From Brevinema_A sp051647245 (GTDB taxonomy: Bacteria; Spirochaetota; Brevinematia; Brevinematales; Brevinemataceae): 64,000 nt of DNA. Under the pieces are notes generated by a model. That model saw nothing but the letters and a program-made list of their open reading frames with translations. It made no database searches and was not told the origin of the DNA. Made by a program: the position numbers and the translations under genes. Positions 24,348 to 32,704 of the stretch are shown piece by piece. The number at the start of each line of letters is the position of its first letter. The first letter of the stretch is position 1. The DNA lies in NCBI GenBank assembly GCA_051647245.1, contig JBOFDS010000011.1, positions 469,011 through 533,010 on the forward strand, written 5' to 3'.

Positions 24348-25151
24348 ATGAAAAAAATAAGTATCTTATCTCTCTTTCCTGATTTAATCCAAAACGCCCT
24401 CAGTTACGGAATCCTCAAAAGAACTTCTGACCATTTAGAAATTCAAAATCATGATATTCGAAAATGGGGTGTAGGCAATTTTAAGAGAGTGGATGATCCT
24501 GTTGTGGCATCAGGTCCTGGAATGTTGCTAAAACCAGATGTTTTAGCAAGTGCTCTTCAAGAACTCGATCCTGAGCGTAAGGCTCATGTGATTCATGTTT
24601 CGCCAAGAGGTATCAGGTTTACAGCTGATAAAGCAAAAGAATTATCTCAAAAACACAATCTTATTATTATTGCCTCTCGCTACGAAGGCTTAGACCAACG
24701 TTTTATTGATCATTATGTTGACGAAGAAATTTCTATCGGCGACTATGTTCTTAGTGGTGGAGAGCTTCCTAGCTTAGTGATTTTGGATTCAATCTTGAGA
24801 ATGGATCATGATATCCTAGAATCAGATGCTCTAGAAGAGGAATCTTTTGAGCAAGGGTTGTTAGAGTACCCTCACTATACAAAACCCTTAGAATTTGAAG
24901 GTGAGATGATTCCCGAATTTTTAAGAAGTGGCAATCACGAAAAAATTCGACAAGAACGTTTTGTTCAAAGACTTTTCATTACATGGTTACGTCGTCCAGA
25001 TATGCTTAGGGATTATCCTTTGTGTACTGTTGATGTTGCCTCACAAAATCCATTAACAAAAATCAAAAAAACTAATTACCTTTTAAAAAAGCGTCTTCAA
25101 GCTTTTGAAAATGTAATACAGGAGTACAAAAGATGTCTGAAGAAAATGTAA
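24348..25151 (+). CDS. trmD: tRNA (guanine37-N1)-methyltransferase
   Basis: 267 residues. TrmD methylates G37 next to the anticodon and prevents frameshifting. The knotted SPOUT fold is marked by DDPVVASGPGM, SRYEGLDQRFIDHYVDEEISIGDYVLSGGELP and the C-terminal RSGNHEKIRQER. The last 19 nt overlap the start of rplS, so the two are translationally coupled. Confidence 0.97.
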   Translation: MKKISILSLFPDLIQNALSYGILKRTSDHLEIQNHDIRKWGVGNFKRVDDPVVASGPGMLLKPDVLASALQELDPERKAHVIHVSPRGIRFTADKAKELSQKHNLIIIASRYEGLDQRFIDHYVDEEISIGDYVLSGGELPSLVILDSILRMDHDILESDALEEESFEQGLLEYPHYTKPLEFEGEMIPEFLRSGNHEKIRQERFVQRLFITWLRRPDMLRDYPLCTVDVASQNPLTKIKKTNYLLKKRLQAFENVIQEYKRCLKKM

Positions 25152-25651
25152 AGACACCTATTGATGAAACCTCTGCATCTGAACCTGTTCAAGAAGAAGC
25201 AGTAGCCGTCGTTGAAGCAACACCTGCACCTGCTAAAAAAGATGAGCCAAAGGCTAAAATCGTCAATACATTACACGATGTTGAATTAATGCTTCTTGAT
25301 GAGCAAAACAACAACGATAAATTCCCAAAATTTGGTGTGGGTGATACTATCCGTATTAATGTACGCATCAAAGAAGGTAACAAAGAACGTATCCAGGCTT
25401 ATGAAGGTGTTGTTCTCTGTTTCAAACATGGAATGAATAGAAAAACTTTTATGGTTCGTCGTGTGACAGCTGGAATTTCTATTGAAAGAGTTTTCTCTTT
25501 CCATTCTCCTTACCTTGCTTCTATCGAAATCGTACGTCGTGCGAAAGTACGTAGATCCAAGCTCTACTTCTTAAGAGGACGCTTTGGTAAAGCTGCTCGT
25601 CTTAAAGAGCTTGCACTCAAAAAAGGTGAAAACAAAAAAGTTAACCACTAA
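25133..25651 (+). CDS. rplS: 50S ribosomal protein L19 with N-terminal extension
   Basis: 172 residues, against ~115 in most bacteria. The L19 core spans ~65-160 (FGVGDTIRINVRIKEGNKERIQAYEGVVL, VERVFSFHSPYLASIEIVRR-type segments, RSKLYFLRGRFGKAARLKE). It is preceded by about 45 residues of acidic, Ala/Pro/Glu-rich sequence that looks disordered. The ATG at 25133 lies inside trmD behind CAGGAGTACAAAAG, so the extension appears genuinely translated. L19 sits at the 30S-50S interface. A terminator follows. Confidence 0.95.
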   Translation: MSEENVKTPIDETSASEPVQEEAVAVVEATPAPAKKDEPKAKIVNTLHDVELMLLDEQNNNDKFPKFGVGDTIRINVRIKEGNKERIQAYEGVVLCFKHGMNRKTFMVRRVTAGISIERVFSFHSPYLASIEIVRRAKVRRSKLYFLRGRFGKAARLKELALKKGENKKVNH

Positions 25652-25658
25652 ACGATCA

Positions 25659-25686
25659 AAACGCTGGCTCTGTCAGCGTTTTTTTC
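25659..25686 (+). terminator. Terminator after rplS
   Basis: AAACGCTG / CAGCGTTT stem with a 7-nt loop and a run of seven T. Some read-through into rnhB is possible, since no separate rnhB promoter is evident in the 23 nt that follow. Confidence 0.75.
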
Positions 25687-25709
25687 TATCTAAAATATTT
25701 GAGGAAAAG

Positions 25710-26330
25710 ATGTCATTAACTATTCAAGATGATCTGAATATAGTCCGTCAATTTATTCCCGACTATCGTGATTATATGGTTGGGACGGATGAAGCGGGAC
25801 GTGGGCCTATTGCTGGACCTTTAGTGGTTGCTGGGGTGTTGTTTGATTTGGAGACTCATATTGACCAAGTGATGGATTCTAAGAAAATCTCTGAGAAGAT
25901 ACGTTTAAATTTGGAGCTAGAGATCAAGGAGAGGGCTTTGGCTTACCACGTGGAGATTGTTTCTTTGGAGAAAATTGCTGAATTGAATATTTATCAAGCT
26001 TCCAAGTGGGGGATGATACGTTGCTTTGAAAAAATTCAAAAAAAAGTTGCCGTGTCCACCCTTCTTACCGATGCAATGAAAATTTCCCCTGTAGAATTAC
26101 CTCACGCAAGGGTCATTTCACTTATCAAAGGTGATCAAAAAAGCTTTCATATTGCTGCGGCTTCTATCTTGGCAAAAGTTGCACGAGATCGTCTCATGTC
26201 TGAACTTGCAGAAAACTACCCTCAATATGATTGGCACAAAAACAAGGGCTATCCTACAAAAAGACACAGAGACGCCATCCGTGAATATGGGGCAACGCCT
26301 CATCACAGAAAAGAATTTAAGTTATTATAG
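25710..26330 (+). CDS. rnhB: Ribonuclease HII
   Basis: 206 residues from ATG 25710, supported by TTGAGGAAAAG just upstream; the open frame extends earlier through the rplS terminator and should not be used. RNase HII cuts RNA in RNA-DNA hybrids and removes misincorporated ribonucleotides. The conserved GTDEAGRGPIAGPLVVAGV, the DSKKISEK motif, KGDQKSFHIAAASILAKVARD and the HKNKGYPTKRH block are all present. Confidence 0.96.
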   Translation: MSLTIQDDLNIVRQFIPDYRDYMVGTDEAGRGPIAGPLVVAGVLFDLETHIDQVMDSKKISEKIRLNLELEIKERALAYHVEIVSLEKIAELNIYQASKWGMIRCFEKIQKKVAVSTLLTDAMKISPVELPHARVISLIKGDQKSFHIAAASILAKVARDRLMSELAENYPQYDWHKNKGYPTKRHRDAIREYGATPHHRKEFKLL

Positions 26331-26337
26331 GGGAATT

Positions 26338-26931
26338 ATGCCAAAGATAGAGACTCATCCTTTAGAGCCTTTTCTCCCTCAAGATGCGAAGATGCTCATG
26401 CTGGGGAGTTTTCCTCCCTCTCAATCAAAATGGAAAATGAACTTCTATTATCCAAATTTTCAAAATGATATGTGGCGTATTTTTGGATTGGTGTTTTTTC
26501 ATGATAAGGAATATTTTCTTGCGGAGACAAGGGATTGTTTTGATGAGATGAAGATACGAGCATTTTTGAGAGAAAAAGGAATAGCGATTGGTGATACGGC
26601 AAAAACGATTTGTCGATTGAACAATAATGCTGCGGATAAATTTTTAGAAGTCCATGAGACTGTGAACTTTGATGAGATACTAAACAAAATCCCCTCTTGC
26701 CAATTAATAGTGACAACAGGGGAACTTGCTAGTAAGATTGTTTGCGAACAATTTGATATACTAATGCCAAAAATTGGCGATAAAGTTGAAATAATATGGA
26801 ACGATAAGACGATTTTCTTTTGCAGAGCACCGTCTTCTTCGAGAGCTTATCCACTTTCTTTGGTGAAAAAAGCTGAAAAATATGCAGAAATCTTGAGTAT
26901 TTTATTTAACGACCAGGTTTTTGAGAAATGA
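26338..26931 (+). CDS. Uracil-DNA-glycosylase superfamily protein
   Basis: 197 residues from ATG 26338, 7 nt after rnhB and behind AGGGGAATT. The start (HPLEPFLPQDAKMLMLGSFPPSQSKWKMNFYYPN) carries the GSFPP motif of UDG-superfamily proteins of the DNA-deoxyinosine/MUG-like branch. CQLIVTTGELASK and FFCRAPSSSRAYP match its later strands and the active-site loop region. It probably removes damaged bases such as uracil or hypoxanthine; the exact substrate is inferred. The 3' end overlaps the convergent gene at 26906 by 26 nt. Confidence 0.8.
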   Translation: MPKIETHPLEPFLPQDAKMLMLGSFPPSQSKWKMNFYYPNFQNDMWRIFGLVFFHDKEYFLAETRDCFDEMKIRAFLREKGIAIGDTAKTICRLNNNAADKFLEVHETVNFDEILNKIPSCQLIVTTGELASKIVCEQFDILMPKIGDKVEIIWNDKTIFFCRAPSSSRAYPLSLVKKAEKYAEILSILFNDQVFEK

Positions 26932-27367
26932 TTTTCCATTGGTTATCAAATTTTTCAAGCATGTAGCTTACATAGATTGTTTGAATTTTATCTTGTTGAG
27001 AATTTGGTACGACAACTTCATTTGGGAGAGGTTTTTTACTTGCTTTTACTTTCATTTTCCAAACAGTATTTACAATAGTCAAATTGCGACCATTGATCTG
27101 ATGTTCTTCAACAGTCTCAATTTTCCAGGACTCAACCAAACGATATTGCTCAAGTAAATTATCTCTAGAAAATGTTTTGTCTTTAATAGAATCTACGATT
27201 TCTTTCGTTTTACGAAGCTCCGCATTTTCAGTTATAGGTATTAATTGTTCTACTTTTCCACTCATTAGCGCTTTAATTGCATAATTTACAACAGCTTTTG
27301 GGTCGTTAGGCACGTTTGAAAACATCATAGCAGGCATCGCTAAGAAAATAAGGATCCATTTTTTCAT
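26906..27367 (-). CDS. Secreted protein of unknown function
   Basis: 153 residues with a cleavable signal peptide (MKKWILIFLAMPAMMFSNVP). The mature part begins DPKAVVNYAIKALMSGKVEQL and ends with YMLEKFDNQWKIISQKPG. This layout resembles small NTF2-like or DUF4878-type periplasmic domains that bind an unknown ligand, but I cannot assign the family firmly. The start follows AGGAGATTATC. It overlaps the convergent glycosylase gene. Confidence 0.65.
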   Translation of the reverse strand: MKKWILIFLAMPAMMFSNVPNDPKAVVNYAIKALMSGKVEQLIPITENAELRKTKEIVDSIKDKTFSRDNLLEQYRLVESWKIETVEEHQINGRNLTIVNTVWKMKVKASKKPLPNEVVVPNSQQDKIQTIYVSYMLEKFDNQWKIISQKPGR

Positions 27368-27514
27368 GATAATCTCCTAATAATTACTCTTTTTTATCGG
27401 AGTTTTTTTGAAAAGAATAAGTCTAAAAGAAAAACATTTTCTTTATTTGATTGAAATTTTTTTAATTCTTTGCTATGATATAAAAAAATTACTATAAAAA
27501 ACAAGGAGTTCAAA

Positions 27515-28204
27515 ATGAACAAAAATATGATTTTGATGCTTTGTGGTGCTGTTATTGGGGGAGCTGTTTTAGGTTCTGCTTTAACAATGCTTTTATCAAA
27601 GAACTCATCTGGTCAAGTTTCTAACCTTATGTCATTGACTGAAATTTCTTCTCTTTCTGACAAATATCTCGTGAAAGTAGAAAAGTACGGGATTTCTGTT
27701 GAAGAATTCACCAATGCTTTAAGTGAAGTGAAAAAAGGACTTGCACCTGAGCAATTAGCACAATTTGAAGCTAATGAAGCTCTCTTCAATGCAAATGTTT
27801 TTGAATCTTTAATCAACCAAACAGTCGTAGTTGCAAGTGCTATCGAAGAAGGGTTCTTAGAAAACCCAGAAAATATGAAATTATTCCGTAATGGTGTTCA
27901 ACAAACACTCCTCAATCTCTATATCAGCCAAAATGCTCCTACAGATCCTAATGCGTTTGCACCATCAAAAGCTCAGATCGATCAAGCTTTCCAACAATTT
28001 GGTAGAGAATTCACAGCGAGAGGACTTAATGCTTCTCAAGCTAGAGAATATATTGTAGGTCAATTATCCCAACAAAATCGTCAACGTTGGACATTAGAAT
28101 TTATGTCTAAAATTCGTGAAAAATATAGAATCGAAAGAAATACTAAAAAACTTGATGAATACAATATTAGCATGAGTCCATCTGGCCAAATGCCTATTCA
28201 ATAG
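27515..28204 (+). CDS. Membrane-anchored protein with SurA-N-like helical domain
   Basis: 229 residues. An N-terminal helix (ILMLCGAVIGGAVLGSALTMLL) is a signal anchor. The rest is helical and periplasmic, with VEKYGISVEEFTNALSEVKKGL, LINQTVVVASAIEEGFL and an ARGLNASQAREYIVGQL segment. This resembles the N-terminal chaperone region of SurA/PrsA-type proteins without a PPIase domain. The start follows AAGGAGTTCAAA. It lies 15 nt upstream of the DHFR-family gene. A chaperone role is inferred. Confidence 0.6.
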   Translation: MNKNMILMLCGAVIGGAVLGSALTMLLSKNSSGQVSNLMSLTEISSLSDKYLVKVEKYGISVEEFTNALSEVKKGLAPEQLAQFEANEALFNANVFESLINQTVVVASAIEEGFLENPENMKLFRNGVQQTLLNLYISQNAPTDPNAFAPSKAQIDQAFQQFGREFTARGLNASQAREYIVGQLSQQNRQRWTLEFMSKIREKYRIERNTKKLDEYNISMSPSGQMPIQ

Positions 28205-28219
28205 ATCCTGGAGTATTAC

Positions 28220-28753
28220 ATGAGAAATCTTATTCTTTATATTGCTCAGAGTCTCGATGGATATATCGCGTCTGAAGATGGATCCATAGATTGGCTTCCT
28301 CAAGATTTTGATCCTCTTTTTGCTAAGCCTTATGAAGATCTTTGTGCTCGTGTTGATACTGTTTTGATGGGACGAAAGACCTTTGATCAAATAAATACAG
28401 AGTTAAGTCCTGATTTTTGGCCTTATGAGAATCACCAAAGTGTGATTTTCTCACGTAATACCTCATCAATGCCACCTAAAGATCGTTGTCGTTTCGAACA
28501 AGATCTTAGTTATATCAAAACACTAAAATCAGAAAGCGGTAAAGATATATGGCTTGTGGGCGGAGGAGCTATCGTTGAGTATTGTTTGAAGGAAGATCTT
28601 GTTGATGAATTTATCATTGCTACTGTTCCTGTCATTATCGGCAAGGGTATCAAATTATTCTCTCCAATCAATCAGCAGATCAATCTCTCTCAACATGAAA
28701 TCATCTCAAATGATAAATTAATGCAGGTTACTTATAAAAAACTCTCATCCTAG
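28220..28753 (+). CDS. Dihydrofolate reductase family protein (RibD-C type)
   Basis: 177 residues. The fold is marked by LYIAQSLDGYIASEDGSIDWL at the start, TVLMGRKTFDQI (NADPH loop), IWLVGGGAIVEYCL and DEFIIATVPVIIGKGIKLF. Members of this family reduce diverse substrates with NADPH; this is not the classical FolA and the substrate is unknown. It is the second gene of a two-gene unit, and its stop codon lies inside the terminator hairpin. Confidence 0.85.
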   Translation: MRNLILYIAQSLDGYIASEDGSIDWLPQDFDPLFAKPYEDLCARVDTVLMGRKTFDQINTELSPDFWPYENHQSVIFSRNTSSMPPKDRCRFEQDLSYIKTLKSESGKDIWLVGGGAIVEYCLKEDLVDEFIIATVPVIIGKGIKLFSPINQQINLSQHEIISNDKLMQVTYKKLSS

Positions 28754-28766
28754 GATGAGAGTTTTT
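28738..28766. terminator. Terminator shared by convergent genes
   Basis: AAACTCTCATCC / GGATGAGAGTTT is a near-perfect palindrome followed by a T run. It overlaps the end of the DHFR-family gene and lies at the end of rsmA. Confidence 0.8.
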
Positions 28767-28768
28767 AT

Positions 28769-29578
28769 TTAGGTATTTGTTTCGAGTCTTTGGAACAGAT
28801 CCAACCATTCCTCAGGCGTAATCGCGTCTGGTCGTTTTTTACAGATGGGATCTTGAGTGATAGGGTCATCTTTCCATGGGCTATTTGCTAGATTATTTGA
28901 TAAGGTCTTACGTTTTGCGTGGAAACAAGCTTTGATAAATTGTGCAAATTTTGCTTGATCGAGAGTGGTTTCTTTTTTGGTGATTTTAATGACAAGGGAG
29001 TCAACTTTAGGTTCAGGGAAGAAATTTCCTTTGCCTACAAAAAATAACTTTTCGATTTTAAGAAAATTTTGTACGATCACAGATAAAGGCCCATAGTTTG
29101 AACTTGCGATGGAAGCTTCCATACGATCTGCAAATTCTTTTTGAAGCATGAGTATACCTACTTTGAAAATATCATGTTCGATGATGTGTTTGATCGCTTC
29201 ACCTGAAATGGAGTAGGGGAGATTTGAAATAAAAATATACTCACCTGTCTTTGGGTAGTCGCTCCACTGCAGGAAGTCACCGTGAATATGCTCAAGATTG
29301 GGATGAGAAAATTTGCTGTGGACAAGCTGATGTACGCCTTTATCGATCTCTAAAGAAATGGTTTTTCCACGTTCTGCAAGAATAACGGTCAAAGCACCAA
29401 GCCCTGTTCCGACTTCAAAATATTGTTGTCCTTCTTGGAGATCAGGAGCTGCATTGACAATTTTTTCAGCGCTGGATCTATTGATCAAATAATTTTGACC
29501 ACGGTTTTTGGATAAATAAAGCCCATTATCGTTGAGCAAAGATTTGATATTTTGAATACCAAAAGGATCGTATGACAT
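28769..29578 (-). CDS. rsmA: 16S rRNA dimethyladenosine transferase
   Basis: 269 residues. RsmA (KsgA) dimethylates A1518 and A1519 of 16S rRNA. It has the SAM motif FEVGTGLGALT, GDFLQW, the catalytic NLPYSISG and MLQKEFADRM. The C-terminal domain has PEPKVDSLVIK and CFHAKRKTLSNNL. It is transcribed alone on the minus strand and is convergent with the preceding unit. Confidence 0.97.
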   Translation of the reverse strand: MSYDPFGIQNIKSLLNDNGLYLSKNRGQNYLINRSSAEKIVNAAPDLQEGQQYFEVGTGLGALTVILAERGKTISLEIDKGVHQLVHSKFSHPNLEHIHGDFLQWSDYPKTGEYIFISNLPYSISGEAIKHIIEHDIFKVGILMLQKEFADRMEASIASSNYGPLSVIVQNFLKIEKLFFVGKGNFFPEPKVDSLVIKITKKETTLDQAKFAQFIKACFHAKRKTLSNNLANSPWKDDPITQDPICKKRPDAITPEEWLDLFQRLETNT

Positions 29579-29654
29579 AAATATTTCTCTAAATTGTATT
29601 TCTCTATATTGTACTTTCTTTTAACAACTTAATCAAGCATTTTGAAGATTTTTC

Positions 29655-29683
29655 TTGTTTAAGTCTTGATATTTTGCTATAAT
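29655..29683 (+). promoter_or_regulatory. Promoter of truA
   Basis: TTGTTT (29655-29660), 17 nt, TATAAT (29678-29683), 26 nt before the start codon. Confidence 0.65.
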
Positions 29684-29709
29684 ATGATACATTATTCATT
29701 GAGGGAATT

Positions 29710-30471
29710 ATGGGCGAAAAAGTTACCTATCGATTACAACTTTCTTATGAAGGATCTGCATTCAAAGGTTGGCAAGTGCAGACAGAATTTGCTTCTGTTC
29801 AAACAACAATTAATGAGGTTCTATCCACCGTCTACAAAAGAAAAATATTTTGTTGGGGTTCGGGACGTACTGATTCTGGTGCGCATGCTTTGAATTATAC
29901 GGCACATTATCGGACACATGATGATATTATTCCGCGTGATAAGATCGTGCAGGTCTTAAATGGCAAACTCCCGCCAACGATACGTGTTTATAGTGCCACG
30001 CTCGTAGATAATAATTTTCATGCAACTTTTACCTGTAAAGCGAGAACCTATTGTTATTTTGTATGGACGGGTGATATTCTCCCACCACGTTTCCACACTA
30101 AAGCCTATCACGAACCCATCAAGATGGATATGGATCTTCTCAAAGAAGCCGTAAAAAAATTCTCTGGGACTCAGGATTTCGCACAGTTTTGTTATGGATA
30201 TTCCAAGGCAGAACGTGCTACGAAGACTACGGTGAGGCGTTTGGACTATTTTAGAGTCAAGATCTATAAAGATCATGCGATCTTTTTTATCCAAGGGGAA
30301 GGTTTTCTTCGGGGGATGATACGTACCTTGATAGGAACAAGTTTGTCCGTTGCAAAAGGAATTATGACTCTTGAGGATATAGATAGATCTTTGGCTGGAG
30401 AACCTCTCCCTCACAATCTTTGGAAACCTGTTCCCGCAGAGGGATTATATTTCAAAAGAGCACACTATTAA
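29710..30471 (+). CDS. truA: tRNA pseudouridine synthase A
   Basis: 253 residues. TruA makes pseudouridine at positions 38-40 of the anticodon stem. The start LQLSYEGSAFKGWQVQ and the catalytic GSGRTDSGAHALNYTAHY with the essential Asp are intact, as is FIQGEGFLRGMIRTLIGT near the C-terminus. It starts behind GAGGGAATT and is monocistronic. Confidence 0.97.
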   Translation: MGEKVTYRLQLSYEGSAFKGWQVQTEFASVQTTINEVLSTVYKRKIFCWGSGRTDSGAHALNYTAHYRTHDDIIPRDKIVQVLNGKLPPTIRVYSATLVDNNFHATFTCKARTYCYFVWTGDILPPRFHTKAYHEPIKMDMDLLKEAVKKFSGTQDFAQFCYGYSKAERATKTTVRRLDYFRVKIYKDHAIFFIQGEGFLRGMIRTLIGTSLSVAKGIMTLEDIDRSLAGEPLPHNLWKPVPAEGLYFKRAHY

Positions 30472-30478
30472 CAAACAA

Positions 30479-30506
30479 AAAAGGCAACCATATGGTTGCC
30501 TTTTAT
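30479..30506. terminator. Bidirectional terminator between truA and dnaA
   Basis: AAGGCAACCATATGGTTGCCTT is a perfect palindrome flanked by A and T runs. It serves both convergent genes. Confidence 0.85.
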
Positions 30507-30513
30507 TTTATGA

Positions 30514-31845
30514 TTAACGACGATTATCAGCCAATTCTAGCATGATTTTGTCGATTTGTTTTTTGAGGTTGATATCGTTAGGGATCTTGTCTTCGATTTT
30601 TTTCGAAGAACGAATCACCGTGCTATGTGCCTTACCAAAAACAGATCCAATCTCTGTTGAAGTGTAATTGGTATGTTTCGAAGCAATAAACATCGCAATC
30701 TGACGTGGATGTGCAAATGCATTGAGTTTGCTTTCTGATTTGATGTCACTAAGCTTAATACCAAAATACTGTGCAACAGCTTTTTGGATTTCATTAATAC
30801 TAAGATCTAATGGTACATCGATTGTGATTTTTTCACTCAAAATCTCTTTAGCAAGTTTTAAGGAAATATCCTTCTTTTTCAAATCTGCATACGCGATTAA
30901 TTTGAGGAGAGTACCTTTAAGGCTACGGATATTATCATCAATAACTTCAGCGATAAAATCGATTACCTTATCATCAGCTTTGTGGTTTTCTCGTTCTATC
31001 ATATCCAATAGGATAGCTTTTCTGGTTTCATAGTTAGGCTTTTTCAGCTCAACAGAAAGACCGCCGGCTAAACGAGTTTTGAGGCGATGCTTGAGGTCTT
31101 TTAGTTTTTCAATAGGTCTATCACTTGTGAAAACCATTTGAGCACCACGCGCAAAAAGTGCATTGAAAATATTTTCGAGTTCTTCAGATGTGGATTCACG
31201 GTCTTGGAGGCTTTGAATATCTTCAATAATTAACAAATCACAATGACGATACTTATCACGGAAATTATTCATGGATTTGTTTTGGATGTGTTTGATAAAT
31301 TCATTAGTGAAGTCTTCACTTGTGGTGTAGACTGATTTTAAGTTAGGATGTTTTTCTTCAAATTCATGCGCAATCGCCTGAGCTAGATGAGTTTTCCCAG
31401 ATCCTACAGAGCCTGAAATTACAAGTGGATTATACCTAGAGCTACGATCCTTTGCAATATTAAATGCTGCCTGATAGGGAAAATCATTACAATCCCCAGG
31501 AATAAAACAATCAAAAGTAAAATCTGGCACCAAATAATGAGCAGATGTTTTTTGAGTAGGCGCAAGACTGACGTTTTTGTCAGAGCTTTGGGAAGGTTTT
31601 GAGGTAGAGTTTTGAGCCAACTCAATACGAAAATCTTTTTGTATTCCTTCAGCTTCTAAATATTCGTGAAGCAAAGGAATACAGTTTTCTTCAAACCAAC
31701 CCTTGGTAAATGAATCCTCAGCAACCAAGATAAGTAGTGAGTCGTTTTGACATTCTTTTAAGTGAACGCGCTGCAAGAGAGGTCGTGCAAACCCGCTTTC
31801 CAAAGAAGTCATTAAATGATGGAGCAAAGAATCCCATAACATCAT
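30514..31845 (-). CDS. dnaA: Chromosomal replication initiator DnaA
   Basis: 443 residues. Domain I is at the N-terminus, followed by a short polar linker (~90-115). The AAA+ domain starts at FDCFIPGDCNDFPYQAA, with Walker A GSVGSGKTHLAQA and Walker B CDLLIIEDIQSL. The C-terminal DNA-binding domain carries HPRQIAMFIASKH and then FGKAHSTVI where most DnaA proteins have FGGRDHTTV: one Gly is missing, Asp is Ala and Thr is Ser. The base-reading loop therefore differs, in keeping with unusual boxes upstream (31846-32422). dnaN is not adjacent. Confidence 0.97.
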   Translation of the reverse strand: MMLWDSLLHHLMTSLESGFARPLLQRVHLKECQNDSLLILVAEDSFTKGWFEENCIPLLHEYLEAEGIQKDFRIELAQNSTSKPSQSSDKNVSLAPTQKTSAHYLVPDFTFDCFIPGDCNDFPYQAAFNIAKDRSSRYNPLVISGSVGSGKTHLAQAIAHEFEEKHPNLKSVYTTSEDFTNEFIKHIQNKSMNNFRDKYRHCDLLIIEDIQSLQDRESTSEELENIFNALFARGAQMVFTSDRPIEKLKDLKHRLKTRLAGGLSVELKKPNYETRKAILLDMIERENHKADDKVIDFIAEVIDDNIRSLKGTLLKLIAYADLKKKDISLKLAKEILSEKITIDVPLDLSINEIQKAVAQYFGIKLSDIKSESKLNAFAHPRQIAMFIASKHTNYTSTEIGSVFGKAHSTVIRSSKKIEDKIPNDINLKKQIDKIMLELADNRR

Positions 31846-32422
31846 AAGATAGTCCTGTAAAATAAATTTAAATGCAATATTGTGAAATATTAATTGACGC
31901 CGTTAAGAATGATTTTTCGGTTCGGTAGTGAAAATCATTCTTAATGGGTTTTTGACAGTAATGTGTTTATCAAACTTCTACAAAATGGTGTTTTTGAAAT
32001 TTGTGAGAAAGCTTAGATGAATTTGCGTTATCGTCATCAGTATTATTATATTTTTTAACGCAAAAATCAAGCCCTTTTTTGTTGTTGGAAAAATAATGAA
32101 ATGAATTGTGCGATTGTTTTTTAGTTCCTAATTATATATCGAAACTTTTGCACAATTCATGAGTATTTTTGTGTCTATTTTCTCAAATTTTCTACACCAA
32201 AATGTGCAAAATTTGAGCAAAAAATATTGCACAATCTAAGCTTTCATTGTGCAATTCTTTTGCAAAAAATCTTATTATTTTTTTATTTATTTTTAGTTTC
32301 GTCATTTTTAGTTCATTTTGTTTATAGATTGAATTTTTTTATTTTTTACGTTATAATGATAATCATTGCCCCACTTTTTGATAATAGAGTCGGTGTGCAA
32401 TAAAAAGTTTTAAGGAATTTTT
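31846..32422. other. Candidate replication origin (oriC) upstream of dnaA
   Basis: A 577-nt non-coding, very AT-rich gap. It holds repeated TGCACA-core motifs in both orientations: 32106-32111 (variant TGTGCG), TTTTGCACA 32147-32155 (inverted copy TGTGCAAAA 32203-32211), ATTGCACAAT 32226-32235, ATTGTGCAAT 32246-32255 and TGTGCAAT 32394-32401. TTTTGCACA differs from the classical DnaA box TTATNCACA at one base. The 32226/32246 pair forms perfect 10-bp inverted arms. T-rich DNA at 32270-32350 could be the unwinding element. No canonical TTATCCACA is present. Placement next to dnaA supports an origin; the rest is inference. Confidence 0.6.
31903..31944. repeat. Perfect inverted repeat in the dnaA upstream region
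   Basis: TTAAGAATGATTTT (31903-31916) and AAAATCATTCTTAA (31931-31944) are exact inverted copies with a 14-nt spacer, 58 nt upstream of the dnaA start codon. There is no T run on the minus side, so it is not a normal terminator. An operator or mRNA hairpin controlling dnaA is possible. Confidence 0.85.
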
Positions 32423-32704
32423 ATGTCTTTTGATATCAATCGAATCTCCTCCTTAGCGTCTTTGGATCTTTTAGAAGAAGAAAAAGAACGTTTCTCTCAA
32501 AGTATGAACGATGTGCTTGGCTTAGTCGAAACTATTGCACATCTTGATCTTGGATCTTATACTCCGTCTGTTCGTAGTTATGATATCCCAACAGTAGTCC
32601 GTGAAGATGAAGTCAAATCTGGTCTTTCCCAAGATGAAATCTCCAAAAATGCTCCGAAAATGGATGAGTCCTTTATTATTGTCCCACAGGTGATTAAAAA
32701 ATAA
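32423..32704 (+). CDS. gatC: Asp/Glu-tRNA(Asn/Gln) amidotransferase subunit C
   Basis: 93 residues, the usual GatC size. It shows the N-terminal helix INRISSLASLDLLEEEKERFSQSMNDVLGLVETI and the wrapping segment VREDEVKSGLSQDEISKNAP that links GatA and GatB. The complex converts Glu-tRNA(Gln) or Asp-tRNA(Asn) to the amide forms. gatA and gatB are not in this window. It starts behind TAAGGAATTTTT and shares one base with the next gene (TAATG). Confidence 0.92.
   Translation: MSFDINRISSLASLDLLEEEKERFSQSMNDVLGLVETIAHLDLGSYTPSVRSYDIPTVVREDEVKSGLSQDEISKNAPKMDESFIIVPQVIKK

Noticed and set aside
31846..32422. Classical TTATCCACA DnaA boxes
   Set aside because: None seen on either strand; only TGCACA-core variants are present.
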